A DNA stretch of 64,000 nt from Siphonodentalium dalli. Its lineage: Eukaryota; Mollusca; Scaphopoda; Gadilida; Siphonodentaliidae. Shown here in pieces: positions 10,601 through 22,292 of the stretch (position 1 is its first letter; each line of letters opens with the position of its first letter). Made by a program: the position numbers and the translations under genes. The stretch covers positions 149,261,559 through 149,325,558 of the forward strand of contig CP136066.1 of assembly GCA_032622095.1 (NCBI GenBank), in the 5' to 3' direction. Under the pieces are notes generated by a model. The model did no database searches and was not told where the DNA came from. It saw only the letters and a program-made list of their open reading frames with translations.

Positions 10601-12076
10601 TACATCTTCAGTAGTGTTCGCGCTGACCGAAAAATCTTTCGGCCAACAATTTTATTTGGCAAATTAAAACAAAACTTTGGCCAAATGTTTTTGGCCAAAT
10701 TAAAAAAAATGGCCAAATTAAATCCTCTTTTACTGGGCGGTTCAAACTTGATGACTAAAATATTTATTTTAAAATTTATTTGTTACTCAGAATGAAAACA
10801 TAATTAAAACAGCACAAAAACAACTTTTAAAACATAATATTATACGCACATATAGGTATGCGTTATGTCACACGTTAAAGACAGATCAATTCAAGTAAGT
10901 CAATATTAATTAATGCAAAATACGACGAGATTTCATATCTGACCATATACAAAAGTACGGTGGAAATCAGAAAGTCAGAAATAGCTGGCCTTCAATGCAA
11001 CCAATGAAACTAACATTCTATATAATTATAATCACATTAATCCGCTTAACCAAGAGCAATAACTCGCTGACACCAGGGTCGCCAACAAATCAAGTAATAA
11101 TTGTCATCGCAACAAATGTTGCTTATTAACGCGAGCTGTTGAATATCTATTGTATTCAAACATTTTATGATATGAAGTCAGGTTGTTGTCATTAGACGGG
11201 AAGCAGTTTATTACCAATTAGTAGCCGTCGTGCCATTGAGATATTCATCCAATTATGGGATAATGCATTTACCTATTTTATATTACAGTGTGTAGATCAA
11301 GCGTTTTGACGATTAGTGTTTTGTATCCAATATTCATTGCGCTCACTGATAACAACTCTCTTCAAACGCTTTAACTTTGTTAAAAAACATGGGCACCTGG
11401 AGCGATCTTAGATTTCACATTTGAATCCATCGGCGCACTCTGCAGCCCACATTTGATGGAGAAATGTTTTAAGTGAAATTAATTTCATTTGCATAAAACA
11501 ATCCATTTACTGAAACTTTTTGACTTTCCTTCTTTATCATTATATTGATTGCTCAGCATAGACTTATTAGCGTCGGCCTCCCCAAGTTGAGCAACCATGT
11601 CATTGGCACTTTAATTCTATTAGACACAGAATAAATGCATTTGCCATCAATTCTGATAAATAAGTATTGTATGGAGATTATTGAACGTGCCGATTTTAAT
11701 GGTTGTTGCCATTGTACATGCCTTTAGCTAGTTCTGTCGAGTGTTATTAATGGTGGTTTAATGGGGGACTCTCAATATTAAATTCCTAGGTTATATTGTT
11801 ATGCGATCATGTATTTTATGCAGGTGAATCAGATCGCACATGTGTGACGCAATGAAACGTTTAGAATGGCTGTGTCAGCTTGATATAACGTGCCAAAGTT
11901 GTTGGTTTGTTGCTTGAAAGCCTGTGCCCTGAAGATATACCACATAATGTATCATTATTTGCAAGTGATGGAAAACATAATAATATTTAAGTCTTACCTT
12001 CTCGAATATTACTGGGAATGCAAACAAATTTTATATTTGACACTTCACATGATTAAGTTTATCATCAAAGACTCAC
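10601..12076. other. AT-rich intron sequence of PAN-CTLD copy 1
   Basis: It begins with GGCCAAAT-type simple sequence (10600-10720). A fragment of the 155-bp repeat family sits at 11390-11480. No coding sequence is recognised. Confidence 0.45.
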
Positions 12077-12344
12077 CATCAAAATTCCTGAACACTCTCC
12101 GTGACGTCGAGATAGGATCTAGCGCGCCGTCTGTCAAATAACACTCGTGTTTCTCACCGTCGTAAGAGGACTCTTTGCAGGAACCCCCACACATCCCAGC
12201 ACACTGAATCTCTGAGTGAGCCGTCTCCACTCGTGTAGGGAATGGTGCACACCCGGCCGGTGATAAATCATCAACTATCAGGAACTGTCTGCAGTTCACA
12301 TTACATACGGTTGCCATGACAACAGCGAACGTTGTCAAATACAT
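12077..12344 (-). CDS. First exon of PAN-CTLD gene, copy 1: signal peptide and PAN/apple-like domain
   Basis: Reading 12344 to 12077, the first ATG gives MYLTTFAVVMATVCNVNC, a short hydrophobic stretch that fits a signal peptide for secretion. A cysteine-rich module follows with SEIQCAGMCGG, SCKESSYDGEKHECYL and a closing VFRNFD. The C-x3-C-x3-C...(S/Y)-Y...C-x-L spacing is the pattern of a PAN/apple fold. The exon ends at the good donor GATG/GTGAGT (intron from 12076) in phase 1. That matches the phase-1 entry of the CTLD exon at 7246, and the join makes an aspartate codon. Exon length is 268 bp, or 89 codons plus one base. PAN plus CTLD secreted proteins occur widely in marine invertebrates and are often suggested to act in recognition or adhesion. 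Any role here is inference. A longer 5' end or upstream exon cannot be excluded. Confidence 0.68.
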
Positions 12345-12373
12345 AATGCAGAGGGAGAGTGGCAGTCGTGATA

Positions 12374-12380
12374 CTTTATA
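12374..12380 (-). promoter_or_regulatory. Possible TATA box for PAN-CTLD copy 1
   Basis: TATAAAG reads on the minus strand 30-36 bases before the ATG at 12344. If used, it would give a very short 5' leader. A canonical TATAAAAG also occurs on the opposite strand at 12441-12448, so neither is certain. Confidence 0.3.
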
Positions 12381-13260
12381 ACGCCGCGTTTCACCCTTTT
12401 TCTTTGTTGAGATCCGATGACATTTGCTGTAGAAATATATTATAAAAGTGTGTAGCAGTGTGTCAGGTCACTCGGGTGTCGACCTATAGGTCCATCTGAA
12501 ACTTATGAACGTGTTTGATGCAATTTAAGCCCGTGCTTCTTTGTGTACACACTTTATCGATCAGTGGATGAAAGCAAACCGGACGAGTCACATTGGCAAC
12601 CATGAAACATTGCACTATGATGTCGGTCATCAACGTTGTCTGAAGTGTCTTCACTGTGGCCACAATGATGCCGCATTCGGCCTTATAAAACGTCTGCAAG
12701 GGAATTTCCGCTTTCTACTTTGCATCAGGATGTTATAAAATTGGGTTGGGATCTTCGATCAAAACTTCTTTCGAAAGGCGCCGTGGAGAGTTGAAGTCTG
12801 CAATTATTCTCGCTTTTACATCCTGAACATCTTCCTGAAACGCGACAATGAACCTTTGTATGTCGCATTATTGATTTCTCTAATTGGTTTGAATCGGTAT
12901 GGAGGTCGGCTCTTTGGAACAATATCCTGGTCTGCATGTACGAAGTTCATGTAAAAGTCATTAACGTCATCAAAGCTATTTACAATAGGATACAATGATG
13001 CGTGAGAATATGCGATGAAGAGGCTGATCTTTCCCCCCCCCCCCCCCACACAGTCCCGTTGGCTTATAGCAATGGGAAAACATATATCGCTACATGTGAC
13101 CTTCGCTCTATAAATAACAAGCCTCGAAATAGGATATGATGATACACGGTATTGGTTTAATACATCTACAGAAAATAAAATAATTAGATACTTGTATATA
13201 TCTTAAGCAATTAGATACTGGTACATATATTAAGCAATTAGGTACTGGTAAATATCTTAA
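12381..13260. other. Region upstream of PAN-CTLD copy 1
   Basis: Open frames of 65-77 codons occur on both strands. One (12816-13049, minus) includes FDDVNDFYMNFVHADQD and YKGSLSRFRKMFR. It looks protein-like but I cannot assign it; it might be a transposon remnant. A run of about 17 C lies at 13031-13047. Confidence 0.35.
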
Positions 13261-13261
13261 C

Positions 13262-13440
13262 CCTTCCATGACTGGAGCTTCGTGAAATTTTGCGAAAACC
13301 ATGTGCCAATTTGTTCTCTTATAAATGCGACTCTCCCGTAGGGAGCCCCGAATGTATAAGAAAATACACTGTCCTAACAATATTTATCTTGACCTTGTAA
13401 GCCAGTGCATTTTCTTATATATTCGATGCTCTCAACCATA
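13262..13440 (-). repeat. Hairpin-bearing dispersed repeat, copy 1
   Basis: AACCCTTCCATGACTGGAGC, then a GTGAAATTTTGCGAAAA box and a TTCTCTTATAAATGCGACTC box, match 55625-55830 in inverted orientation. Confidence 0.7.
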
Positions 13441-13814
13441 CGTGGCGAACCTTATAAAACTTTCATCAGTGACCTGACCTTGGATGAACAGTTTGCAAGT
13501 GTTGAAAACCAGGATTCGTGTCCAGTACCTAAACCAAGATTCCATGAACCTATGTTTTACGTTAATTCGAATATGTGCGTATACGTCCGAACACATCTGC
13601 TAAAAAGACTATAGGCAGTGAACCACACTAATCTCAACTTAACCGACTCGGAGCTCCATTTTAAGAATTACATACCCCTACCTTTGGACATATTTTACTG
13701 ATACTAAATACATAAAAAAATGTAAAAAAAATATGTTGATAATAATGAAATTTCTCCAGCTTTTTGACAAATAGATCTACACAACTCATCTTGAGCCCCA
13801 AACGGTGTGACTAA

Positions 13815-14660
13815 TTACTGTCCGGGCTTGCCCCACCCGGACACGCCCGGGTGGGATGAGCCCGTGGGCTGTATAATATGATGGCTTATGGTAGTAGGAT
13901 ACATACATGTGAACATTTTCTTGCTGTGTCACCCAACGGCGGGATTATTAACCATTTAAATGCCGATATTGACTAAAAGAACCCGAGAGAGCCCGGGCAG
14001 ATCCAGAGACCAGATCACACTATATATCGATGAATAATTGTATCCAGACACCTATTAAACGTAAACAGCGAAGATTGACTCGCCGCCTCGTTCACGGCCG
14101 GTTTCATTAACACCTTAAATGACGATATGGGCCAGAATAGCACGGGCGAGCCCGTGCAAGATGGGCAGGTCCGGGCGACCCAATGGGCACGCGGGCAGTA
14201 TAATATGATGCCACATGGTAGTAGGATAATACAAAGCATAGACTGTAAACGATTACTTGCTGTGCCATCCACCGCCTGTTTTACTGATTACTGCCCGGAC
14301 ACCCCCGGACAAGCCCGGGTGGCCCTGTGAGTCCGTGGGCAGTATAATATGATGGCTTATGGTAGTAGGATACATACATGTGAAAATTGACTTGCTGTGT
14401 CATCCAACGGCGGTTTTATTAACCATTTAAATGCTGATATTGGCTAAAAGAACCCGAGAGAGCCCGGGCAGATCCAGAGACCAGATCACACTATATATCG
14501 ATGAATAATTGTATCCAGACACCTATTAAACGTAAACGATGAAGAATGACTAACCGTCTCATTCAAGACCGGGTTCATTAACCCCATAAATAACGATACG
14601 GGCCAGAATATAGCACGGGAGAGCTCGGGTGGCTCCATAGACCCACAGACAGTATACTAC
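13815..14660 (+). repeat. Compound tandem repeat with ~470-bp higher-order unit
   Basis: The box GTATAATATGATGGCTTATG occurs at about 13872 and 14341, with a divergent copy near 14198. ACCCGAGAGAGCCCGGGCAG, followed by ATCCAGAGACCAGATCACAC, occurs at 13981 and 14451. GC-rich pairs (CCCGGG, GCCCGTG) alternate with AT-rich parts. A shorter fragment of the family lies at 17938-18080. Open frames here belong to the repeat. Confidence 0.8.
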
Positions 14661-14990
14661 AAGAAAACTAAGATGCATGCATCAGGTCGGCCGTGAACTA
14701 TCTACCATAGAATTGTTGTAGCTATCGATTATACATTTTGGAACACCTGTCTGTATGTATGTGTACTGTACGTGTATGCATGAATGCATGTGTGTATGTG
14801 TTATAGACTCTAACACTGCTCGACTGATCCGCCTCGGATTTGGTATTTAACGTGTCAACTTGACCTGCTCATAGGCATGTTTCTGGACCTTGACCGATCC
14901 GACTAAAAAAATGTGTGTAGGACTACTTCGATCCCGGGAGCAATATGGACGGGTCCAATTTCACGTGGGACCATGTTCTCGAACGTGCTG
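14661..14990. other. No gene; simple TGTATG-rich tract
   Basis: A TGTATGTGTG-type microsatellite-like tract (about 14750-14805) leads into the degenerate Helitron-like repeat. Confidence 0.4.
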
Positions 14991-15392
14991 ATGTAGGCAT
15001 GTTTCTGGACTATTTGGACGGGTCAAATCTTGATCCCGACCTGACTTTGACATTCAAAAAGATCAATTCAAGGTAAAATCTGGTAAAACGGAAGTATTTC
15101 AACGAAATATAATACCTACTGTTACTTTTGTCCCAGGAGTGTTTCGGGTGGGTCAAATTATGACCCTGACCTGATCTTGACATTCAAAATTGTCAATTCA
15201 AGGTCAAATCGGGTAAAGCCGGGCGGATTTCGACGGGTATTTTTGTCGTGACTTTTGTCCGGGGAGTGTTTTGGACGGGTCAAATCGTGACCCGACATGA
15301 CGTTCACCTTTAAAATGGTCAATTCAAGGTTAAATCGCGCAATTCTCCGAAAATCAGAGGGGAACATCCCGGACGAAGTAGGGTCCACCAGC
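14991..15392 (+). mobile_element. Degenerate Helitron-like non-autonomous element with ~130-bp internal repeats
   Basis: Three internal units carry GGACGGGTCAAATC, TTGACATTCAAAA and GGTCAATTCAAGGT near 15015, 15145 and 15275. The end CCCGGACGAAGTAGGGTCCA then CCAGCTAC parallels the Helitron terminus GTCGGGTCACCTGCTAG seen at 46861. The terminal CTAG has decayed to CTAC. The 5' end is unclear. Confidence 0.6.
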
Positions 15393-15559
15393 TACTATTA
15401 TATATTTCTAGATTTAGTTACAAACTAAATACCTGTATATTGTACAAAGAAATGTTTGACAAATATATCTGTATCAATATTACCATACGGGTCATTAAAA
15501 TAGATACGACGAAACAAATTTTGAAGGGTGCATGGTATCAGGTAAATTTTTATATTTCA

Positions 15560-16930
15560 AATGATGACAGGAATGCGGAAAGTTGAAGTACCTACGTAAT
15601 ACTGACTATCCGAATGAAGAGATATACATGTATATAAAAACCAAAATAGAAGATGACTGCTGGCGACAATGTTTTCCAAAAAAATTCAAAGCATTCGATA
15701 GCTCCCATCTAGTTGTCAGCCCGAAGATCAATATAAAGTGTGGTGACTATCAGATGAGGGATATGACTGTACAGTTGCTAAACAATTCAGTCACGCAAAA
15801 GAGGATCAAACAGTAAGATACCAAATTGCTGCCTGTGGTAATGTTTTTTAACGAAATTCGGGAAAATTAGATTCTCTCACCCTGGTTATCCAGAAGATCA
15901 TTGTGGAATCTGGTGACGATCCGACAAGGGGTGTCGTCTGTAGGATCAACCAAATTATTTAGCCATAAAAATAGTAAAATTCCAGATCACCGCTGGCAGT
16001 GATGTCTTCACAAGGACAGCTTGAGAACAAAACATGGCTCACATCTAGCGGTGACCCAAACTATCCACGTGAGAAAAAGTTCTCCAATAAAAGCTGGCTG
16101 CAGGGTGCGCCAATTGATTCAAATTCGAAATTTAACAGGGTGTACTGCTTGTGGCCATGTTTTCCCCGCATATTTGATAGACTTATGGACAAAACCACTG
16201 AATCCGTTGAATCAATATACATGTATACATGGATTAATTTATATGCATTGTTATACACAGTACTGGTATATAAAGGTACTGAAAATAACAATATTACTAG
16301 TATACACAAAATAAACCATATATCATGGCTATGGGTTCTAATATCCGAATATGACAGCTGATAACTTGGTGTGAATTGAAGAGTGGTGGTGTCTCAAGCA
16401 TATCTAACCCTCCACGTTAGCAACATGCCATTAAATGTCATAAGTATAATCTAGCTTGAGGACAGAAGTTATCCATAAAACCCCCCTTAATTCAACCAGG
16501 TCCTCGCGCGATGTATGGTCGATCACATGATGATCTAGGGGGGATTAGAATTGTTGTATAAAAACAGCACTGCATGTAAATATAAAATAAAATAGTGCTA
16601 CATCTTATTACAGATTATTGCCATATATAATCAGTGACTATACAGACAGTCTGACAAAATAAAGTTTCAGTGACACTCTATCCGAAGAGGGGAATAATTC
16701 CATCTGTTACAGTCGATGGAGCAATTATGAATCTGGAAAGGTGAAACTAATACTAGATATCGACATGACGCGATAACATATAACGTAAATGCAATATGGC
16801 CGCTGGCGACCATTTTTTCCTATAAAATTAAAAAAATATTTGATAGCTCTCATCTGATAGATCAATATCAAGATAAATATGAAGTTTAGTGATGATCGGA
16901 TGAGTGAAGTGGACTGTGCTAAACGGTTTA
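15560..16930 (-). repeat. Scattered inverted copies of the ~155-bp repeat family
   Basis: Boxes such as GATAGCTCCCATCTAG (15697), TGTGGTGACTATCAGATGAG (15739) and ATAGCTCTCATCTGATAG (16844) are reverse complements of the array at 10033-10600. The open frames of 77-120 codons at 15583-16361 fall within this repeat and are not considered genes. Confidence 0.65.
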
Positions 16931-16936
16931 GTAATG

Positions 16937-17240
16937 CTTAAAAAGATTTTTACCTTAATATTTTTATGTTCACTTTATAAACTTCACTGAGTCATCTTTG
17001 TCATGTATTGAGTTTGATATCTTTTGTTAACAGTTTATAAATCATGTATGTCTCATGTTTGTTATTTTAATTTATGTGTTTATTATCATTAAATAAAGTT
17101 GCATTCCTTAAAAAGATTCTTACCTCAATGTTTTTATGTTCACTTTATAAACTCCACTGAGTCATCTTTGTCATGTATTGAATTTGATATCTTTTGTTAA
17201 CAGTTTATAAATTATGTATGTCTCGTGTTCGTTATTATAT
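16937..17240 (+). repeat. Tandem duplication with 170-bp spacing
   Basis: CTTAAAAAGATTTTTACCTT at 16937 recurs as CTTAAAAAGATTCTTACCTC at 17107. The following ~130 bp (TTTTTATGTTCACTTTATAA, then GAGTCATCTTTGTCATGTAT) match closely in both copies, so the duplication is fairly recent. Confidence 0.88.
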
Positions 17241-17935
17241 TATATACGCTTTATAGTGTGTTTCAGAACGAAAACAAAATGAATAAAATCAACAAATTTG
17301 TAAATTTAAAAACAATTCAAACGTTGTTGTATTCCATGTCCCAGCCCGGACATATACACCAAATTTCAATAATATTCATTGAGAAACAACGGACCAAACG
17401 CCATATAACACCCCGTATGCATCTTTTATTCCGAGTTGGCCTTTTATTCCGAGTTGGCACTCGCCGATTGGGGCGAGTTAGCCCTGAGGCGAGTACGCCG
17501 ATTCCGACACCTTTTCTATTTGCAGCAGGTTAAGTTTACGCGTAATTTAATTCACAAAGTTCCCCAATTGGTATCGTAAATAGAGCGACCTTATTTGACA
17601 GAGAATGCCTCTGTTATTGATTATAAAGTTGCTATACATTAAAAACGACAATTCACATGCTCGTTCAAGCGCAGTAGTCTATTTTCCCCATGTTAAAGGA
17701 CATCCACAAATACTAAATAACGCTAACTTACTGCCGAATGTTTTACACGACAACTGTTAACATATTTGGGCTGAATTCATCTGACGCGGTATTATTCCTC
17801 AAAATAAACAACAAAACCATCGTTACTTGGAAATGTAGTTTGGGCTAACATTTACATAAATCCTCCACATCATTATTCCGACACACACGTCAGATGAAAA
17901 ACTCACATGAAGTAACCGGCCAAATTGGCCGAAAT
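17241..17935. other. No gene recognised
   Basis: A 102-codon plus-strand frame (17225-17533) starts in the tandem duplication and contains a small direct repeat (TTTATTCCGAGTTGGC twice at 17427-17458). No family features are seen. Confidence 0.4.
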
Positions 17936-18080
17936 GATGCCTTATGGTAGTAGGATACACACTAAGAATATAGTTTGAACATTGACTTGCTGTGTCATCC
18001 ACCGGCGGTTTTATTAACCCTTTAAATGCCGGAATTGGCAAAATAGTCCTGTCACACCCAGATACCGCATCAAACTATAT
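17936..18080 (+). repeat. Fragment of the 13.8-14.7 kb repeat
   Basis: ATGCCTTATGGTAGTAGGAT, CTTGCTGTGTCATCCACC and CTATATATCGAT match the units at 13881-14030 in the same order. Confidence 0.75.
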
Positions 18081-20269
18081 ATCGATTACTAAAGGTTAAG
18101 ACATGCAATAATAATAATAATGGTCAGTCGTGGTCACATGCAAACTGGAACAATACACAGACAATACGTGTATTGCTTGAATATCTGGCGTGGATACACG
18201 CGTGAGTATAACACACAAGCTTCGTATATCTCGCCGCTGGAGAATACGAGCTCTGGTAGTTCACTTAAATGTGTTTGAAAAGATGGATTTATAATAAAAA
18301 TGACATTGCTAAAACCTACAAATCACCCATAAGTAATACGTCTAAAACGACCACAAAAACTCTTAATGGAGAACACTCTTAAGCTTATGATATATCGATT
18401 TTGTTTAACATAATCATGGAAGCTCTTTATAACAGCCGATCCTTGAATTTGTTTCGCAGGCTGATAAACCGCGTCCACCGCCACATGTCGACATTAATTT
18501 AGACCATATCGCATTACTTGGCTCATCGGTCAGATCTTATTATTTTGTGGTATACATGTAGAAAACGAGCAGATAGTGGTTTTATGGCGTCAAATTTGAC
18601 AGTGCATCTATAAAGGCAAAGTACTAGAGTACTGCGCATCAACAAGAAGAATATGAGCTTACTGCTTTGTGTATCATCGTGAAATTGTTCGGTATTATTT
18701 ATCAACGCTTTCGCTAAATCGTTGCTACTGTTTAATTAGCTTCGTCAATAGACCATTTTACAGATAGCGAGAATGGTGCATTGTGGGCCAGAAAGTATCC
18801 AAACAAAGCCACGTGCTTTACGGCCGCATGCATTTACTATGGGGGATTTAGGGTGGGTCTATAAAACTAATTATAACTTTGCTATCTGTCATAGTTTACG
18901 CGAGAAATTTTAAACACATATCAGGGACATGTACCCCTTCTAGAATGCCGTGAGTGTTCAAAAACATTTTCCAGTTGCTTGTCGTATTTTAATTGATTTT
19001 ATGCGATGAAATAATGCGAAAATTCAGAAATTTTCAGAGAATATAGAGTAAACACAGTACTATCGGAATATCGTAAAGGAGTTCCGTGCATTTGGGATTA
19101 ATTAACACCCAGACTGCCGAAGCTGCCGCCAATAAATTCGCTTTTTCGTGTTCGACGAAAATGAAACTTCAGTGTCTGTTTAAAGGTCCCATTTTCGTGT
19201 CGAATGGTGACAGCATCTCCATTTGTCAAGTTCATGGATAAATTACATCACACTTAATCGGCTTATGTCCGCGGCCATAAACCTGTGTTTATTTGAGACA
19301 AATTGTTGCGCGCATACGTAGCAGTTGGGGCTTGTCAGTTGAAGTTAATAATCGTGAAGCCTGTGTAACAAATGTTCAAATACAACGGATTAAAAAAAAA
19401 AAAAAAAAAAAATACAAAATGTGTTCAAACTTCCTCTTTTGAAAGTTGAAGTAAAACATAACGGGTGATGTTACAGTCTATTGTGTTTCTTTGGTGAGCA
19501 CGCAGTGAACACAAGTCATACTTTGCCAAATTCGTGCCGTATATCACGCATGTTTAGTATACCGGTACATGACACATCGTCAATTTCGGTGAATTGCTGA
19601 AACACAAGTTAGAACATCTAACAGAAGTTTTATGGGGTATATAAAATAGAAGCATGGCCAGTTGATGTACAGACACCGAACTAAAAACCTTCCTAAACGA
19701 CCGTGGTGTTCCATCAACTAGACGAAAAAAAGATGAGAAAGTGTAGCTAGCCGAGTCGGCACACAAACAGAATTTTCCAGTTATTCAGTCGGCAGATGAT
19801 CAACAGAAAACGGTTAATACCCAAAAAGCGAAGTTGTTATGCATGCCTGGAGTTTTTGTTGTCTCTTAATAAATGCTCAGATTCTACATACAATGAAGAT
19901 GTGAAATTCAAGATTTTTCGCCAGATATAGATCCAAAGAAATACTTTGTTGAAATCTCTTGCCATATTTTGCTGTATTTATGCAAAAGGTGCATCTCCAT
20001 CTTAACACATCGATGTTGATTGAAAACGACATATTTGCGGTCATGTAATGAGAACATAAATGCTCTTTATTTGTTCAGTTTTATATGGTATAAAATGACC
20101 TTCCGAATTACTCTAAACTTGAAAGTTTTTTGTAGGAAATCAATAAACTTATAGTACATGTACGAATATTCATATCAAATTAAATAATACTCACGTTTCT
20201 GGGTTACGTCGGACATTATTGCAACAGAAAACTGCACAGCGATTTGAAAGCATTTTCAATTTATGATTT
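18081..20269. other. Gene-poor stretch
   Basis: No coding segment is recognised. A poly(A) run lies at 19392-19410. TTTTCGTGTTCGACGAAAAT (19143) and CATTTTCGTGTCGAA (19190) form a weak inverted pair. A 70-codon minus frame (19554-19766) has no family features. Confidence 0.45.
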
Positions 20270-20705
20270 TGTAAGGGTAGTAGTGAGACGTTCCACCCTG
20301 GGAAACCATATCATTTACCATTTACCTGCAGGGAGACAGGACGTTCCGTCTCCGATTCCGGGTTTTTGTAAACTCTGCGCACGTCTGTGACGTCACGTTT
20401 CCGAGAGTCGACGTCGGGCGTAAACAACGATAACACGCTTAAAATCGTGTCTCTTGGATTCCCTACGTTATTGTCTGTTCAAAGGTACATAAGCCCAGAC
20501 TGCCGGAGTGTGCGACATCACAGGCCTGCGCGGGGGACCACAACTGCATTATTGTTATGGCATTACTAAATGTTCATTATCTTACTTCTTTGTTGCCCAA
20601 TTTCGAGTGACCCTTGTAGGGCCCCGAACCCGTAGATTCTTATAGCGTGTCCATAGGACTGTAGATCGGCACCCTACCAGGTAATCTAAGCTAGGGAACG
20701 CTACA
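20270..20705 (+). repeat. 5' LTR of an LTR retrotransposon
   Basis: A 436-bp unit begins TGTAAGGGTAG and ends GAACGCTACA, so it has the TGTA...TACA inverted ends expected of an LTR. It is followed one base later by a primer-binding site. A CRE-like TGACGTCA lies at about 20389. I do not see a second copy of this LTR in the window. Confidence 0.72.
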
Positions 20706-20706
20706 G

Positions 20707-20724
20707 TGGTGGCAGCGACGGGAT
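20707..20724 (+). other. Primer-binding site, tRNA-Leu type
   Basis: TGGTGGCAGCGACGGGAT complements the 3' end of a CCA-tailed tRNA. It differs by only two bases from the TGGTGGCAGCGGTGGGAT expected for a tRNA-Leu primer. Its position next to the LTR end supports a Ty3/gypsy-type element. Confidence 0.72.
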
Positions 20725-20771
20725 TATTTTTAAGATTTGGCAACTTTGAGGTAAGAATTTACAGAATTTAG

Positions 20772-22292
20772 ATGTCGGCTCGAAAAAGTGAGCTTATGTA
20801 CAACACGGCGACTCGCAGATGTGAGCTGGAGCTCGAAGAAGAGGGCAGTCAATTTCACATAAGCGAGACAGATGTCGACTCAGCGAGCACGGAAACATGT
20901 GACACAGATGCTCGATTGGAGATTCTCGACGATGTTGATGAAGCCCGTTTTATCGAGCATGAGGCACCATTTTTATTCGATGAGTCCACGGAGGTATCCG
21001 AGCCTACCTGGCTCGTTGGTGGTCTGTCAGGGGCTCGCAGCGACGACACGCTCAAGCTCAAAACAGAGAGCACATTTGCTCGGGAAATCGAGCGTGGCAC
21101 GGGAATCGGTGAGCTCAACGTAACCGACCCATTTGCTCAACTTATTGAGCCACATAAACTGCCAAGAATGGAAACAGAGCTCCAACATCCGAGTCATGCT
21201 ACTCGGCAAGCAGAGTATAACAGAGGAACGAGCGAGCCCAACAGAGCTGGTCGCTCTGCTCAATTTGATGAGGCACAGATATGCAGAGAAACGGAACTCG
21301 AAAAAACGAGGCATATTGGTTCTACCCGACTGTCACCTCAAGATGACACTGCTCGATTTTTCGAGCCTAACAGACCACAACAACTTGACACCGGGAGCTG
21401 GAGTGCACACAGAAATGAGCAATCGAGTCTGTCTACTATGTTAACTCATGCAAGAGGCTCCTTGCAGTTGAATGACCAAGTTGCGAGGTGTCTCGAAACA
21501 ATGAGGCATATTGCTCGATCCAGCGAGCCAAACGAGTTGACTGAGTCGGTTGACAATAAGGCACTCAAGAAAATGAGCCACGGTGCTCATTCCAGTGAGC
21601 CATACATGAGAACCCAAACACACACCATTACTGAGCGGGCTGGACTCAGGAAACAGTGCGAGGCTGTTATTGAACATGACGTGCTCAATGCTGCGAGGCA
21701 CATGGCTCGTTCTAGTGAGCCAGTCCTCCGAAAACAGGTTCAATTTGGTGATCGGCCACCGACTATGGGGACGGAACTCACTTCGACTCAGAATGCGGTA
21801 CACAGGCCCGCTTCAAGTTGTGGCACAGAAAGCCCATCTTTATTTAGCAACAGTAGGAGAAGCAGTGCTACCTACTCGGATTACTATCCTTTACTAGCGC
21901 CTCATAACACGCCAGTGACTTCTGAGATTGAGCAATCACCTGAAAAATATTCAACGGAATTTTCAGACATACAAAGTGAGGCCTCTGATCATCCACGTGT
22001 TTATGCTGGGCCAACTAACATGAGCTTGCGTTACAATAGAGCTGCAATGACCACTGACAACTGCAGTGTACATCGCCCAAATAGGGTAGATACAGAGACC
22101 AATATTGACCAAGGCAAGTCATGCCAAGGGGGTCAAACACCTGCCCTCTCTCATACACGGAAGAAATTACCAGCCTCCAATGTCAAGTTGCCTATCGCTG
22201 ATGTAAACATGTGTTCATGTGTAGTATTTTATATTAAAGAAATTAGTTGTTATACAGAGGATTTTTTGTCAATAAAGAAATTACTTCTGTAG
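20772..22292 (+). CDS. Gag-like ORF of truncated LTR retrotransposon, 506 codons
   Basis: The longest open frame in the window starts 67 bp after the LTR. The product is hydrophilic, very rich in E, S, T, R and H, with a near-repeat RHIARSSEP / HGAHSSEP / RHMARSSEP at about residues 246, 273 and 310. There is no signal peptide or membrane segment until the last ~35 residues. Near residue 470 it reads LPASNVKLPI, which resembles the short motif that opens the gag capsid-like region of some Ty3/gypsy proteins. After that the sequence turns AT-rich and the frame runs into unrelated-looking CSCVVFYIKEISCY up to the stop. I infer that the frame is the amino-terminal gag extension and that the element was cut about position 22200; no protease, RT or integrase follows. 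That such a long frame stays open on a truncated element suggests a young insertion or a retained function. An AATAAAG signal lies near 22270. Confidence 0.65.
   Translation: MSARKSELMYNTATRRCELELEEEGSQFHISETDVDSASTETCDTDARLEILDDVDEARFIEHEAPFLFDESTEVSEPTWLVGGLSGARSDDTLKLKTESTFAREIERGTGIGELNVTDPFAQLIEPHKLPRMETELQHPSHATRQAEYNRGTSEPNRAGRSAQFDEAQICRETELEKTRHIGSTRLSPQDDTARFFEPNRPQQLDTGSWSAHRNEQSSLSTMLTHARGSLQLNDQVARCLETMRHIARSSEPNELTESVDNKALKKMSHGAHSSEPYMRTQTHTITERAGLRKQCEAVIEHDVLNAARHMARSSEPVLRKQVQFGDRPPTMGTELTSTQNAVHRPASSCGTESPSLFSNSRRSSATYSDYYPLLAPHNTPVTSEIEQSPEKYSTEFSDIQSEASDHPRVYAGPTNMSLRYNRAAMTTDNCSVHRPNRVDTETNIDQGKSCQGGQTPALSHTRKKLPASNVKLPIADVNMCSCVVFYIKEISCYTEDFLSIKKLLL

Noticed and set aside
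12541-12738. 65-codon plus-strand ORF after a TATAAAAG at 12441
   Set aside because: The histidine/cysteine content (CLKCLHCGH) looked finger-like but spacing fits no zinc-finger family, and the opposite strand is equally open.
15583-16361. ORFs of 77, 97 and 120 codons
   Set aside because: All fall in inverted copies of the 155-bp dispersed repeat; no protein family visible.
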